Of a stretch of 64,000 nucleotides of DNA, positions 1 through 9,052 are shown piece by piece (position 1 is the first letter of the stretch; every line of letters begins with the position of its first letter). The stretch covers positions 102,711 through 166,710 of the forward strand of contig JAOZHV010000029.1 of NCBI GenBank assembly GCA_026014725.1, in the 5' to 3' direction. The translations under genes were made by a program, and so were the position numbers. The notes beneath the pieces were generated by a model. That model did not search any database and was not told the origin of the DNA. It saw only the letters and a list, made by a program, of their open reading frames with translations. The stretch comes from Candidatus Bathyarchaeota archaeon. Its GTDB lineage: Archaea; Thermoproteota; Bathyarchaeia; Bathyarchaeales; Bathycorpusculaceae.

Positions 1-2
1 TT

Positions 3-218
3 AATTCTATTGCAACGCTGATCAGCAAGGTTGAGCGGCTTACAAAAGAGAACACAGCATTCGAGAGCCAACTCAAAGACGTATGTGAAAGAAACAATCT
101 CTTAAAGAACAGCATGTTTCTTGAGAATGCATCTAAGGGATTAAATTATCTTAAACGCGGTGGCTGGCTTTCCGATAAAGAGTATGATGAGTTGAGCCAA
201 AGTTTGCCGCATGCTTAA
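3..218 (+). CDS. C-terminal part of an unknown coiled-coil protein
   Basis: The reading frame is already open at the window edge and ends with TAA at 216-218, giving 71 residues. It contains an EL/KL-rich stretch (ISKVERLTKENTAFES) that looks like a coiled coil, then a short basic segment and an acidic helix near the end (SDKEYDELSQ). No family is recognised. It lies on the same strand as, and 90 bp before, the metal ABC transporter genes, so it might be part of that unit, for example as a regulator, but nothing in the visible part shows this. Confidence 0.5.
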   Translation, partial: NSIATLISKVERLTKENTAFESQLKDVCERNNLLKNSMFLENASKGLNYLKRGGWLSDKEYDELSQSLPHA

Positions 219-344
219 CAACGAAAGCTGGTTTTTTAAAAATACTTATTGCATTCTTCACATTGTTAATATTACTGCTGAACGCCTTTAGTCAAAGCGG
301 AGGCAGTGATGGTTGTGGCGGATTTAAGCGATTACATTCTTAAA
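215..344 (+). other. Possible remnant of a secreted binding-protein start
   Basis: In frame 2 there is a signal-peptide-like stretch (KILIAFFTLLILLLNAF followed by SQSGG), but it has no usable start codon and stops at 344, inside the ABC ATPase gene. In importers of this family a solute-binding lipoprotein gene is usually adjacent, and none is seen here. This could be the degraded front of that gene. It could equally be chance hydrophobic coding. Confidence 0.2.
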
Positions 345-1013
345 GTTTCTAAGTTAAACGTAAAACTGCAGAACCAAATCTTGCTTGATAACATTAGTTT
401 TAATGTCAAAAGAGGAACGACCTTGGCTGTGCTTGGACCAAACGGCGCGGGCAAGTCAATTCTTTTTCGAACATTGCTTAACATGGTTCCATACAGCGGT
501 CTTGTAGAGTGGAACGGAAAGGTTAAGGTTGGTTATGTTCCACAGTACGTCTCAGTTTCAGACATGCCCATGTCCGTGAAAGAGTTCCTTTCAATCGGGA
601 ATGGCAACGCTGATCCTGAAAGGTCTCTTGAGCTTGTACGATTAAAGGATAAAGGTGTCTTAAATAAGCGGTTAGGCGTAGTCTCAGGCGGGCAGTTGAG
701 GCGTGTTTTGATTGCTTGGGCGCTCAATGATAATCCCAATGTATTGCTTTTGGATGAGCCAACAACAGGCATCGACATGGACAGCGAAGAACCAATCTAC
801 CTAATGCTAAACGAAATCAAGAAAACAGAAAAAATCACAATTCTCCTCATCACACACAACATCCACATCGTTGAAGAATATACTGATGACTTGCTTGCCC
901 TAAACAAGTGTGTAACCTTTTGCGGCAAATCTTCAGAAATTGCAAAAGCCGATACTCAAAAAATGATTTACGGCGAACCTATGTGCGTTGAGACACTGGA
1001 AGGAGGAACGTAA
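309..1013 (+). CDS. Metal ABC transporter ATP-binding protein (ZnuC/MntB-like)
   Basis: ATPase subunit of a metal-cation ABC importer working at the inner face of the membrane. Visible motifs: Walker A GPNGAGKS near residue 43, signature VSGGQLRR, Walker B VLLLDEPTTGID, and the switch His in LLITHN. The product (about 234 residues) has the usual length. GGAGG at 299-303 is 5 bases before ATG 309, which is preferred over GTG 306. The permease gene overlaps its end, so the two are probably co-translated. Substrate (Zn, Mn or Fe) is inferred from the family and not from sequence. No binding-protein gene is visible next to it. Confidence 0.85.
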   Translation: MVVADLSDYILKVSKLNVKLQNQILLDNISFNVKRGTTLAVLGPNGAGKSILFRTLLNMVPYSGLVEWNGKVKVGYVPQYVSVSDMPMSVKEFLSIGNGNADPERSLELVRLKDKGVLNKRLGVVSGGQLRRVLIAWALNDNPNVLLLDEPTTGIDMDSEEPIYLMLNEIKKTEKITILLITHNIHIVEEYTDDLLALNKCVTFCGKSSEIAKADTQKMIYGEPMCVETLEGGT

Positions 1014-1797
1014 CATTTCAGTAGTTTTTAGTTTGGTAACGGCTGTTTTCGTAGGCATCTCAGCAGGGTATCTGGGCTCACTTATGGTTCTTGAAAAAAT
1101 GGCGCTAGTCGGCGATGCACTCTCTCACGTCGCTTTGCCAGGCCTTGCCATCGGAATCATCTTTAACTTTGACCCACTAGTCGGCGCGTTTGCTTTTCTG
1201 TTTGCTTCAGCGGTTTTAATTTGGCATTTGCAGAGAGTGACAAAAATTTCTTTTGAAGCCTTAGTTGGTGCACTGTTCACGTTTGCTTTAGCAATGGGTA
1301 TATTGTTGATGGGGGACAACCTTGACGCTTTAGAAGAGGCACTTTTCGGAGACATCACTCAAGTCACGTTTGCGCATGCTATAGCTGCGGTGGTAATCTC
1401 TATAGTAGCGATTCTGTTAACCAAACTTATTTACAAGAAATTAGTGCTGGCGATGATTTCTGAAGACCTTGCAGTTTCAAAAGGCATAAGCGTTGCCAAA
1501 ACCAATCTTCTTTACCTTTTTCTTGTGTCATTGGTTGTTGCTGTAGGCATCCAAATTGTTGGAACATTACTTGTAGGCTTTCTTGTCATAGTTCCAGCCA
1601 TAGCTGCCAAGAACCTGAGCACTAACATGCAAAGATACGCCTTATTGAGCGCAGTTTTGGGGTTGGTTGCCGCAGTCACAGGTATACTATTATCAAGCTA
1701 TCTTGGCCAGCTTCCAGGTCCGATTGTAGTTTTTGTAGGCATAGGCATTTTTGCAGTCACAGTATTAATAAATTGGAGAAAGAAACTATCAACCTGA
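988..1797 (+). CDS. Metal ABC transporter permease (ZnuB family)
   Basis: Membrane permease of the same importer, with about eight hydrophobic segments and the family pattern near the N terminus (GYLGSLMVLEKMALVGDALSHVALPGLA). This ALVGDALSHxxLPG motif is typical of ABC-3 permeases. The TTG at 988 is the only conventional start before TM1 but lacks a ribosome site. A strong GGAGG at 1002-1006 instead points to ATT 1015, eight bases downstream (see findings). It overlaps the ATPase gene by 26 bp if TTG is used. Confidence 0.85.
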   Translation: MRHWKEERNISVVFSLVTAVFVGISAGYLGSLMVLEKMALVGDALSHVALPGLAIGIIFNFDPLVGAFAFLFASAVLIWHLQRVTKISFEALVGALFTFALAMGILLMGDNLDALEEALFGDITQVTFAHAIAAVVISIVAILLTKLIYKKLVLAMISEDLAVSKGISVAKTNLLYLFLVSLVVAVGIQIVGTLLVGFLVIVPAIAAKNLSTNMQRYALLSAVLGLVAAVTGILLSSYLGQLPGPIVVFVGIGIFAVTVLINWRKKLST

Positions 1798-1811
1798 AGG
1801 TGCCATGGCAA

Positions 1812-2219
1812 ATGAAGAGGTACACGGGTAAAACATCAACCGCCATAATACCTTTTGATAAAAACAAGATTCTGCTAATTAAACGAAACACCATACCCTT
1901 CAAGGGGTACTGGGCTCTGCCTGGCGGCAGAATGGACCCAGGCGAAACTATTGAACAAACCATCATCAGAGAGGTCAAGGAGGAGACGGGTCTTGATGTT
2001 GCCATCGTGCGCAAAATCGGCGAATACGTTGAGAAGGGCGTTAAAGATGAGGTGGAATACGAGTATTACCCAAAATGCTTTTTGGTTAAACCTGTGGGTG
2101 GAGACATCAAAAAACAAGAGGGCGAAATCTTGGAAATCAAGCTCTTTAGCTTAAACGAGTTGCCGACGCCCTTGGCTTTTGAACATGACCAAATGATTCG
2201 TGATTACCTGAAAAGCTAA
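1812..2219 (+). CDS. NUDIX hydrolase
   Basis: Hydrolase of nucleoside-diphosphate-linked compounds. The Nudix box is complete: GGRMDPGE, then seven residues, then REVKEETGL, giving the GX5EX7REUXEEXGU pattern with the metal-binding glutamates. Length (about 135 residues) fits a single-domain family member. GAAGGTG at 1796-1802 precedes ATG 1812 by nine bases. In-frame starts also exist at GTG 1800 and TTG 1773, the latter overlapping the permease. Substrate cannot be told from sequence. It may simply follow the transporter by chance. Confidence 0.8.
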   Translation: MKRYTGKTSTAIIPFDKNKILLIKRNTIPFKGYWALPGGRMDPGETIEQTIIREVKEETGLDVAIVRKIGEYVEKGVKDEVEYEYYPKCFLVKPVGGDIKKQEGEILEIKLFSLNELPTPLAFEHDQMIRDYLKS

Positions 2220-4937
2220 TCATGCTCTCATCGCTTTATATTTTCTCTGAACTAGTTTTCTAATTTCATCACCGATAAAAATCGAGCTTGAAACCAAGAG
2301 TATTATTAACCAGTCCCAAATTGAAAGAGGTACCGTACCTAAGGCAATCTGTAACGGGGGCAAGATTGTTGCGAGCACTTGCAAAGCCACCGATACGGTA
2401 ATTGAGACTATAAGGTATTTGTTTGTAAACAGACCGATTGTAAAGACTGATTTTCCTCTCGACCTGCAATTGATGGCGTTAAATACCTGAAACATAGCAA
2501 TAGTTGTGAATGCTAATGTTTGAGCCCTTGCAAACTCGCCACTACTTAACGCTGTGGAGAAAACCCACAGGGTTCCCACTGCCATTAAAACGCCAACATA
2601 AATTGTGTTTATCATTATTTCACGGTTAATGATTTTTTCGTTAGGATTTCTTGGGGGTTCATCCATGACGTCTTCTTCTTTTGGTTCCATAGCTAGAACT
2701 TTGTCTAGTAGGCCATCGGTCACAAGGTTTACCCACAATATCTGGACTGGCGTGAAAATTAAAGGTGCACCTGGCAAAAATATCAGTGCACCAAGAATCG
2801 TCAAGATTTCTCCAGCACTTGTGGAAACTAGGTACTTCACTACTTTTCTAATGTTCTCAAAAACCACGCGCCCTTCTTCAACAGCGTTAACTATACTTGC
2901 GAAATTATCATCTGTTAAAATCATGTCAGCTGTTTCTTTAGTCACATCAGTACCCGTGATGCCCATTGCTATACCAATTTCTGCCGCTTTTAAAGCAGGA
3001 GCATCATTAACTCCATCGCCAGTCATTGCAACAATATGCCCGTTACGCTTTAGAGCCTCCACTATTCTGTGTTTGTGGCTGGGAGAGACCCTTGAGAAAA
3101 CCGCGGTTACGTCAATAATTTTGTCTAGCTCTTCATCACTAAGGGCATCTAACTCAGTGCCTGTAAGCACTTTTTCATCTTTTTCCAGAATACCGAGTTC
3201 TTTGGCTATGGCTTGGGCGGTAAGCTTTTGGTCTCCTGTAGCCATAACAACCCTGATGCCTGCTCTCTTACAAAGTTGCACCGCTATCTTGGCTTCAGGT
3301 CTCGGCGGGTCTATCATGCCCATGAGGCCTAGAAAAACCAGTTTTGCTGACTTATTCTTTATTTTTTGTTTGGTGTTTTCAATTTTTTCAGGTTGTATAC
3401 TTTGGTAAGCTAACGCCAAAACACGGAGCGCTTCGCTTGCCATCTGCTTATTTACTTCTATAACTTTCTCCTTATCTTGTAATTTTTTAGTGCTCCCATC
3501 TTTTTGGAGTGTTTCTGAACATAATTCTAAGATGGTTTCTGGTGCACCCTTAACATAGACTTTTACTTTGCCCTCTTTTGCTTGATGAAAAGTTGCCATG
3601 TATCTTTCTTTTGCATCAAACGGTATCTCGTCTATTCGTGGTTGTTCTTCCTCAAGCGCTTCTTTGTGCATGTTTACTTTTGCTGATGCTACAATCAGTG
3701 CGCCTTCAGTTGGGTCGCCAAATATTTCCCACCTTTTTTCACCGTTGCTTTCATAGTGTCTTAATCTAGCGTCATTACACAGTGTGGCTGCTTGGAGCAG
3801 TAACTTGAGCGTGTTATCTTCTGCTACATTTACTGGTGAATTGTTTAAACGAATTTCGCCTTCAGGATTAAAACCAGCCCCCGTCACTTCCAGAATACTG
3901 TCATCTTGCAGTATCTTTCGCACGGTCATTTGATTAGTTGTTAAAGTTCCTGTTTTGTCAGTGCATATAACCGTGGCTGAACCTAAAGTATCCACAGCTT
4001 GTAGCTTCCTAATTATAGCGTTGCGTTTAGCCATCCGACGAACACCAATAGCTAGAGTTATCGTAACAACAATTGGCAATCCTTGAGGAATGGCTGACAC
4101 TGCCGTGGCTAAAACAAACAAAAAAGTCTCAATAAAGCTAAAACCCCTAATAACTCCGAAAATAAACGTAAAAGCACTGGCTCCAATAGCTATGAGAGTC
4201 AGTTTCTTGCCTAAATCCAAAGTTCTTCGTTGAATCGGCGTTTGCGATTTTTCCGTCTCCTTGAGTAAAGTAGCGATTTTTCCAATTTGTGTTTTCATCC
4301 CAGTAGAAACAACAACTGCCTTGCCTCTGCCATGCGTAACAAGAGTCCCAGAGAAGACCATGTTGCTCCTATCTTCAATAGGCAAATCCTTATCGAGCCT
4401 ACTGCTTGTTTTCGTAACAGTAGTCGACTCACCAGTGAGCATTGATTCATCAGTTTCAAGATTTACACTCTCAAAGAGACGAGCATCCGCTGGAACCTTG
4501 GTTCCAGCATCTATCAGTATGATATCGCCTGGAACTATCTCCTTGGCTTTTACTCTTAACTCACTGCCGTCTCGAATAACGTCGGCTTCGGGAGCAGATA
4601 TTGATTTTAAAGCTTCCAATGCCGCCTCGGCTTTGAATTCTTGGATAAAACCAATAGTCATGTCAACAATGATAACAATAAGAATGACCAGTGCATCGTA
4701 GTAATGCTCAATCGCTAAAGAAATAACAGCTGCAACTATTAAAACTAAAATTATTGGATTTTTAATTTTTTGAGCAAGCAGAGCCAATTTGCTTGTTTTC
4801 TTTTCTGCTTCTAACTCATTCAAGCCATAGTCTCTTAATCGTTCAGCTGCCTGAGATTTTTCTAAGCCGTCTGGACTTGTACCTAGACGCTTGAAAACTT
4901 CTTCAGCATCTTGACTATGCCATGAGTTTTCGCTCAA
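2220..4937 (-). CDS. Cation-transporting P-type ATPase (P2, Ca2+-type)
   Basis: Full-length (905 residues) P2-type ATPase with an N-terminal cation ATPase domain. Motifs: TGES near 168-171, the phosphorylated Asp in CTDKTGTLT (Asp327), [10 protein letters not shown], and hinge [12 protein letters not shown]. Membrane ion-site residues resemble the SERCA/PMCR1 type in M6 (NLVTDG), but M4 reads IPQGLP with Gln285 where Ca2+ pumps normally have a Glu ligand, and the M5 Asn position looks like Ser. Calcium is therefore the likely but not proven ion. It is monocistronic, with a TATA-like element upstream on its strand. Confidence 0.85.
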   Translation of the reverse strand: MSENSWHSQDAEEVFKRLGTSPDGLEKSQAAERLRDYGLNELEAEKKTSKLALLAQKIKNPIILVLIVAAVISLAIEHYYDALVILIVIIVDMTIGFIQEFKAEAALEALKSISAPEADVIRDGSELRVKAKEIVPGDIILIDAGTKVPADARLFESVNLETDESMLTGESTTVTKTSSRLDKDLPIEDRSNMVFSGTLVTHGRGKAVVVSTGMKTQIGKIATLLKETEKSQTPIQRRTLDLGKKLTLIAIGASAFTFIFGVIRGFSFIETFLFVLATAVSAIPQGLPIVVTITLAIGVRRMAKRNAIIRKLQAVDTLGSATVICTDKTGTLTTNQMTVRKILQDDSILEVTGAGFNPEGEIRLNNSPVNVAEDNTLKLLLQAATLCNDARLRHYESNGEKRWEIFGDPTEGALIVASAKVNMHKEALEEEQPRIDEIPFDAKERYMATFHQAKEGKVKVYVKGAPETILELCSETLQKDGSTKKLQDKEKVIEVNKQMASEALRVLALAYQSIQPEKIENTKQKIKNKSAKLVFLGLMGMIDPPRPEAKIAVQLCKRAGIRVVMATGDQKLTAQAIAKELGILEKDEKVLTGTELDALSDEELDKIIDVTAVFSRVSPSHKHRIVEALKRNGHIVAMTGDGVNDAPALKAAEIGIAMGITGTDVTKETADMILTDDNFASIVNAVEEGRVVFENIRKVVKYLVSTSAGEILTILGALIFLPGAPLIFTPVQILWVNLVTDGLLDKVLAMEPKEEDVMDEPPRNPNEKIINREIMINTIYVGVLMAVGTLWVFSTALSSGEFARAQTLAFTTIAMFQVFNAINCRSRGKSVFTIGLFTNKYLIVSITVSVALQVLATILPPLQIALGTVPLSIWDWLIILLVSSSIFIGDEIRKLVQRKYKAMRA

Positions 4938-4986
4938 AATCTAACCCAACTTTTTCTAATATTTGACTACAGAAAGTATGCGCTCA

Positions 4987-5000
4987 TCCAATATATAGAG
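4987..5000 (-). promoter_or_regulatory. TATA-like promoter for the P-type ATPase
   Basis: On the minus strand the sequence reads CTCTATATATTGG about 50 bp before the ATPase start codon at 4937. It has the form of an archaeal TATA box, and transcription would begin about 25 bp further down, leaving a short leader. Confidence 0.45.
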
Positions 5001-5102
5001 TGGCTTTCAAACACACTTGACTTTAGTGATTTTTAGTTTGTAATAGAAAAATTGTGTAGGTACATGCACACATAGTTTGCTACCCAAACCAAAAGGGAGG
5101 CG

Positions 5103-6629
5103 TTAAGCTTTTTTGTCACTGGCTCTGGGTGTCTCCTTAGGTATTTTGGAGTTTGCCAGAGCCTCCTCGATAGTTTTCCCTTCGCTTATCTTCATGTTGT
5201 AAGTTGACGCATAATTTCTTGCGTTTTCAGTCACGCCTGGGATGGCAAATATTAGTGCGTCACAGTCAATGTCATTGATCATGCCGTAAATTCGGGTTAT
5301 TTCTTCGACATCAATTGGTTTGCTTGAAATCAATATTTGAGCAACCGTCGTGCCGTTGTCTTTGCGTATGGCAGTTTTGGCGGCGGTGGGGTCGTAGGGT
5401 TCTATCCATCCGACTCTTCCCAAGATTAGGATGTCAAATAGGTGCTGGTTTCCTGACCGTCCGCTTACGAATGCTGGTGCAACAATGGTGTATCCTAATG
5501 ATTTAAAGAAGTTAGCGCAGACCTCTACAGGCTTTATTTGTTGCACTTCTTGCATTGGCAAATCAGGGTTACTGACATATTTGTAGAGGAGCACTTCTGG
5601 TTCTTCGTCGAGTTGAGCTGTTGCACCACAGTCGTCGCATTTAACGACAAGCAACGGTTCATTGCTTCGAACATTGCATGCTAGACAAGCATAAGCAGGC
5701 GGCAATATGCGGTAATCTGACCCGACAAGTTGGAGTTTAGCCTTGCATTTTGGACATGCCAAGTCGCCGTTTACGGTTTCAAAGGCTGCTTGCCTATCTA
5801 CTGTTCCGCAGGTGAAGTGTTCTATGAGTCCTTCTTTGCGAAGTCTAAGTGAGAGGCATTCTGGGCATAGTTTTTTGATTCTGACATTCGCTGAGTTGCA
5901 TGCCATGCAAACGATAATTTTGTCCACGAGTTCAGCTTTAAGATAGCCTTTTCGAACAAGGGAGTCGAGTGCTTGTCTTGACCGTTTTGTGTCCCAATCA
6001 AGTTGTGGGATGCCGTCAAAGAAGTACCCTTCGGGTCTTGCGGAGTCAACTATGGGCACGATTTCACTGATTTTTCCGTAAAGGAACAGTTCCATCATGC
6101 TCTGTTCATCTTTACGTAAGACTTGCTCGTCAGCGAAAACTGCTGTTTCCAAGTCTATACTTTTTGCTGACACAAGAACATTCCTCAGTTGACTACTGCC
6201 GTTGCTTGAAATTACGCCAACAACTTTTTCCTTGGTGGGTTCCACTGGTTCTAGTTCCTTTTTCTTTAGCCGTTTAATTTTAAATTCATCAATCTTTACT
6301 GCCAATCCAAAACCTAAAGCTAAATCCACCTCGAAAAGAGCAATCAAAATTGTGGCTGCTGCAAACGGAGCGCCAGCGCCCAAAGTGTTGAAAAAGGGCA
6401 GACTTTGAAGCCCCAAAGAAAAATCATCGAAGAATAAAATGTAAGTGAGACTGTTACTGAAGACAAAAGCTGGAATGGCAAGCCCAACTCCCGCGATTGC
6501 GGCAAAAACGGCGAGGGCGATAGTTCTTAATTTAAGCGATTTTAACGGCAACGATTTGAATATTGCGCCTAGTAAGATGCCGATTGATACCATGAACAAA
6601 GGAGCCACTAACTCAAGAAGCGTTACCAT
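5103..6629 (-). CDS. Membrane protein with zinc ribbons and a C-terminal nuclease-like domain
   Basis: 508 residues with three layers. The first about 120 residues hold four hydrophobic segments. The middle (about 150-370) carries several zinc-binding pairs (CMAC, CPEC, CPKC, CLAC, CDDC) and resembles the TACK-specific output domain TackOD1, though this is a resemblance seen by eye only. The C-terminal part (about 375-490) has an alpha/beta pattern (LGYTIVAPAF, FDILILGRVG, AQILISSKPIDVEE) like a restriction-endonuclease-like fold without an obvious complete PD-(D/E)xK site. It may be a membrane-bound signalling protein. No neighbours explain it. Confidence 0.5.
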   Translation of the reverse strand: MVTLLELVAPLFMVSIGILLGAIFKSLPLKSLKLRTIALAVFAAIAGVGLAIPAFVFSNSLTYILFFDDFSLGLQSLPFFNTLGAGAPFAAATILIALFEVDLALGFGLAVKIDEFKIKRLKKKELEPVEPTKEKVVGVISSNGSSQLRNVLVSAKSIDLETAVFADEQVLRKDEQSMMELFLYGKISEIVPIVDSARPEGYFFDGIPQLDWDTKRSRQALDSLVRKGYLKAELVDKIIVCMACNSANVRIKKLCPECLSLRLRKEGLIEHFTCGTVDRQAAFETVNGDLACPKCKAKLQLVGSDYRILPPAYACLACNVRSNEPLLVVKCDDCGATAQLDEEPEVLLYKYVSNPDLPMQEVQQIKPVEVCANFFKSLGYTIVAPAFVSGRSGNQHLFDILILGRVGWIEPYDPTAAKTAIRKDNGTTVAQILISSKPIDVEEITRIYGMINDIDCDALIFAIPGVTENARNYASTYNMKISEGKTIEEALANSKIPKETPRASDKKA

Positions 6630-6913
6630 CCGTCAGTCACCCTTTAACCTTCGTTAATACATACGGAGCAAAGCCGCAAGGCAACGTCAAAAGTTGCATA
6701 ACGAGTTATACCTCACCTGTCAATTAGGGCTTGCTTTGAAGATAAGCATTTTTGAGAAGGCAAATTAACATATTTTTCCAAGACCAAAAATCAGGCAAGC
6801 GAAGCAAAGATAACAAGAGCGAACACAATTTTGCATAGTTAAAGTTTAATCATTTTGTTCCCGGTCTAAAAATTTAGAACATAGAACCCTAAGCACATAT
6901 TTTGGTAATTAAG

Positions 6914-6989
6914 CGGGCCCGGTGGGATTTGAACCCACGATCTCCGGCTCCGAAGGCCGACACCTTAATCCGTGCTAGGCTACGAGCCC
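6914..6989 (-). tRNA. tRNA-Arg (anticodon TCG)
   Basis: The minus strand folds as a full cloverleaf of 76 nt: acceptor GGGCTCG with CGGGCCC, a D arm starting GCCT, anticodon stem TCGGC/GCCGG around loop CTTCGGA (anticodon TCG, reading CGN arginine codons), variable loop AGATC, and T arm GTGGG-TTCAAAT-CCCAC. The discriminator is G. No intron and no encoded CCA. It is divergent from tRNA-Ile. Confidence 0.95.
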
Positions 6990-7058
6990 AATTCCAACTC
7001 TTGACAACACAAACAATGGTGTTGCATTAAAGGATTTATGAAAATTCTTATAAAGCAA

Positions 7059-7068
7059 CATAATATTA
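7059..7068 (+). promoter_or_regulatory. Promoter element between divergent tRNA genes
   Basis: CATAATATTA lies about 20-29 bp before the first base of tRNA-Ile, the place expected for an archaeal TATA box. On the opposite strand a TATA-like CTTTATAAG occurs at about 7048-7056 and TCATAAATCC at about 7033-7043, either of which could serve tRNA-Arg. Confidence 0.4.
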
Positions 7069-7087
7069 GTGTTGTGTCCTATAACGT

Positions 7088-7162
7088 GGGCCGGTAGCTC
7101 AGCACGGCTGGAGCGTTCGACTGATAATCGAAAGGTCGCCGGTTCAAATCCGGCTCGGCCCA
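7088..7162 (+). tRNA. tRNA-Ile (anticodon GAT)
   Basis: 75-nt cloverleaf: acceptor GGGCCGG with TCGGCCC, D stem GCTC/GAGC, anticodon stem TTCGA/TCGAA around loop CTGATAA (anticodon GAT), variable AGGTC, T arm GCCGG-TTCAAAT-CCGGC, discriminator A. The next three bases (7163-7165) are CCA, so the mature 3' end appears to be encoded, unlike the neighbouring tRNA-Arg. No intron. Confidence 0.95.
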
Positions 7163-7343
7163 CCATTGTTTTGGTTTTGTTTTTTCTAGTAGTAGAAGAA
7201 GAAAGTGGCTCCCTTGCTCATCATCTTCCAGCGGGGTTTTTTGGGCGTTGCTTTTTTGTGTCTGCGCCTGCGACGGGTTGCTTGTTGGTTGTGGAAGCAG
7301 TACAAGCAGCAGAAAGCGCTTAAGGTTTTAAGTTTGACGCGCC

Positions 7344-7377
7344 AAAGGTCGCCGTTTCAAATCCGGCTTGCATACCA
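7344..7377 (+). repeat. Duplicated 3' end of tRNA-Ile (att-like or tRNA remnant)
   Basis: Bases 7344-7368 repeat 7131-7155 of tRNA-Ile with one difference in 25 (T arm included), and the copy even ends in TACCA. Upstream of it, GTTTGAC at about 7332 resembles GTTCGAC of the anticodon stem, so the copy may extend into a decayed tRNA. The roughly 180 bp between the copies contain no convincing gene. This is the pattern left by integration into a tRNA 3' end followed by loss of most of the insert, or by a decayed tandem tRNA copy. It ends 3 bp before the stop of the next gene. Confidence 0.6.
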
Positions 7378-7379
7378 TC

Positions 7380-8507
7380 TTATTCTTCTTCTGGTTGCTC
7401 CTTTGGGGGAAGTTTAACCTTGATTTTTACCTCAACGCTTCCATGTTGATGGTCTTCAGGGTGTTCTGGCGGTGATTGTGGTTCTTGTTTTGCTTCTTCG
7501 CTCGCTGGAGTTTCAGGTGCAGGCAAAACTTGCTCTGATGTTTCTTTTTTGTCCTCGGATTTCGTGGTCGACTCAACTGGACCCTTTGTTGCTTGCTCAA
7601 TTGCTTGCCCTGCTCTTGTTATTGGCTCAATTATGTTCTTGACAGCAGAAGGTAAGTGCTGCTTTGCATGAACACCAGCTGTTGTTGCATAAGTTTTCGA
7701 CACTTCAGCTCCAAAGAGCACTATCTGGTTTAGAACAAAAATCCAAAGCAGAATTATCAGCAATGAGCCAGCGGCGCCTGCGACGGTTGTGATTGGGAAA
7801 GTTTGAATGTAACTTCCAAAGATGTAGTTGGCAACTGTAAATGCGATACCAGTCACAACAGCGGCTACTCCTACGTCATGCCAGTGAACTGTTGCTTGCG
7901 GAATCATCTTGTAAATTATCGCCAATAAAAGCGTGGAAACACCAAACGACAGAAGAGCCTCAGCTACAGTTAGCGCTACTATCGTCAGAGTATCATTGAT
8001 TGAATACAATGTTATCAAATTAAACAATCGACTAGCAATCCCAGTCCAAGCAATCACAATTAACCCAAGTGCGGAAACAATGATGAATGGAAAAATTTTC
8101 TGTCTTATCCTAGTCCACAATGATAAGCCTTTGGGGGCTCTTACGTCCCATATGCGATCCATCGTATCGCGTAAAACTGAAAATGCGCCAATCGCTCCTC
8201 CAATAGAAAACCCGATAACAACTATTGATGAGAAAACGGAAGTGAAGGGTGATCCTGTGCTTGTGATTAGTTCGCGAAATAAGTCTGCGACGGCTGGTCC
8301 TGCGACGGCGGCTATTTGTTGAACAATGATTTGTATTGCTTGTGCTTCACCGTAAAACTGGGCAAATATGCCTATAACCAGTAGCAGTAAGGTAGGCAGA
8401 GGTAAGATTATGAAAAACGTTAGAGCGCCAGCTCTTAAAACTGCGTTGTCTTCTTGCCATTCCTTTAAGGATGTTTTGAAAAGGGTATAGAGTTCTCTTT
8501 TGTTCAT
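7380..8507 (-). CDS. YihY/BrkB-family membrane protein
   Basis: 375 residues: six hydrophobic segments in the first about 290 residues with the family's typical start (KEWQEDNAVLRAGALTFFIILPLPTLLLL) and later GGAIGAFSVLRDTMDRIWDVR, FGAEVSKTYA. The last about 85 residues are a hydrophilic Pro/Glu/Lys-rich tail, probably disordered. Members of this family (UPF0761) are often called BrkB or ribonuclease BN, but the RNase BN name is a known misassignment, and no enzyme activity should be inferred. The stop lies next to the duplicated tRNA end. Confidence 0.8.
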   Translation of the reverse strand: MNKRELYTLFKTSLKEWQEDNAVLRAGALTFFIILPLPTLLLLVIGIFAQFYGEAQAIQIIVQQIAAVAGPAVADLFRELITSTGSPFTSVFSSIVVIGFSIGGAIGAFSVLRDTMDRIWDVRAPKGLSLWTRIRQKIFPFIIVSALGLIVIAWTGIASRLFNLITLYSINDTLTIVALTVAEALLSFGVSTLLLAIIYKMIPQATVHWHDVGVAAVVTGIAFTVANYIFGSYIQTFPITTVAGAAGSLLIILLWIFVLNQIVLFGAEVSKTYATTAGVHAKQHLPSAVKNIIEPITRAGQAIEQATKGPVESTTKSEDKKETSEQVLPAPETPASEEAKQEPQSPPEHPEDHQHGSVEVKIKVKLPPKEQPEEE

Positions 8508-8671
8508 TCAGATCCCGCTGTCGTTTAGAGGTTTAAAGTTAGTTTTGATGTTTTTCAATATGGCTTGTTTTTGTCAAACGAGCAAACATAAACTCTAGAA
8601 GAGCCCACGATTACTATGCAACCATATGCTTATAAGCTGATGGCTTGAAATTAGATACTTGGGGTTTTCAA

Positions 8672-9052
8672 ATGACTAAAGAAGATGAGATGTTAGAAGA
8701 ACTTAGGAAAATTAGGGAAGCCGTAGAGAAAGCACCACCGCCACAACCGCCGCAGGGGTTATGGAACGAATTCAAAGACTTCTTATCCAAATACAAGATT
8801 CTGGGCTTAGCCATCGCATTCGTCTTAGGCTTGTACCTCGGCGCGCTAGTTCAGGCACTTGTCAAAGACTTCATTATGCCGCTCATAGGCTTAGCGATTC
8901 CCGGCATGTCAGACCTCGCCACTTACTCAGTGACAGTGATGGAGCAAGTGTTTGGTATAGGAGACTTTCTAGTAGCACTGGTGACATTCCTCATAGTGGC
9001 TCTCGTAATGTTCCTTGTTGTAAAAGTTGCTAAAAGGTGGAAGCTCGACTAA
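8672..9052 (+). CDS. MscL-like mechanosensitive channel protein
   Basis: 126 residues with a charged N-terminal helix and a PPPQPPQG linker, then the MscL-like pattern: amphipathic NEFKDFLSKYKILGLAIAF, a Gly-rich first membrane helix (LGLYLGALVQALVKDFIMPLIGL, with the IMP-GL turn typical of MscL), and a second helix ending in KVAKRWKLD. It would be an osmotic release channel in the membrane. ATG 8672 has GGGG eight bases before it, so it is preferred over TTG 8645. The 3' end overlaps the convergent regulator gene by 4 bp. Confidence 0.7.
   Translation: MTKEDEMLEELRKIREAVEKAPPPQPPQGLWNEFKDFLSKYKILGLAIAFVLGLYLGALVQALVKDFIMPLIGLAIPGMSDLATYSVTVMEQVFGIGDFLVALVTFLIVALVMFLVVKVAKRWKLD

Noticed and set aside
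2605..3408. Long plus-strand ORF (267 codons) opposite the P-type ATPase
   Set aside because: It lies wholly inside the ATPase gene on the other strand and its product has Ser/Leu-rich low-complexity composition typical of a shadow frame.
7205..7343. ORFs between the two tRNA-Ile 3' ends
   Set aside because: Low-complexity, no ribosome site and no family. Treated as the remnant DNA of a possible integration.
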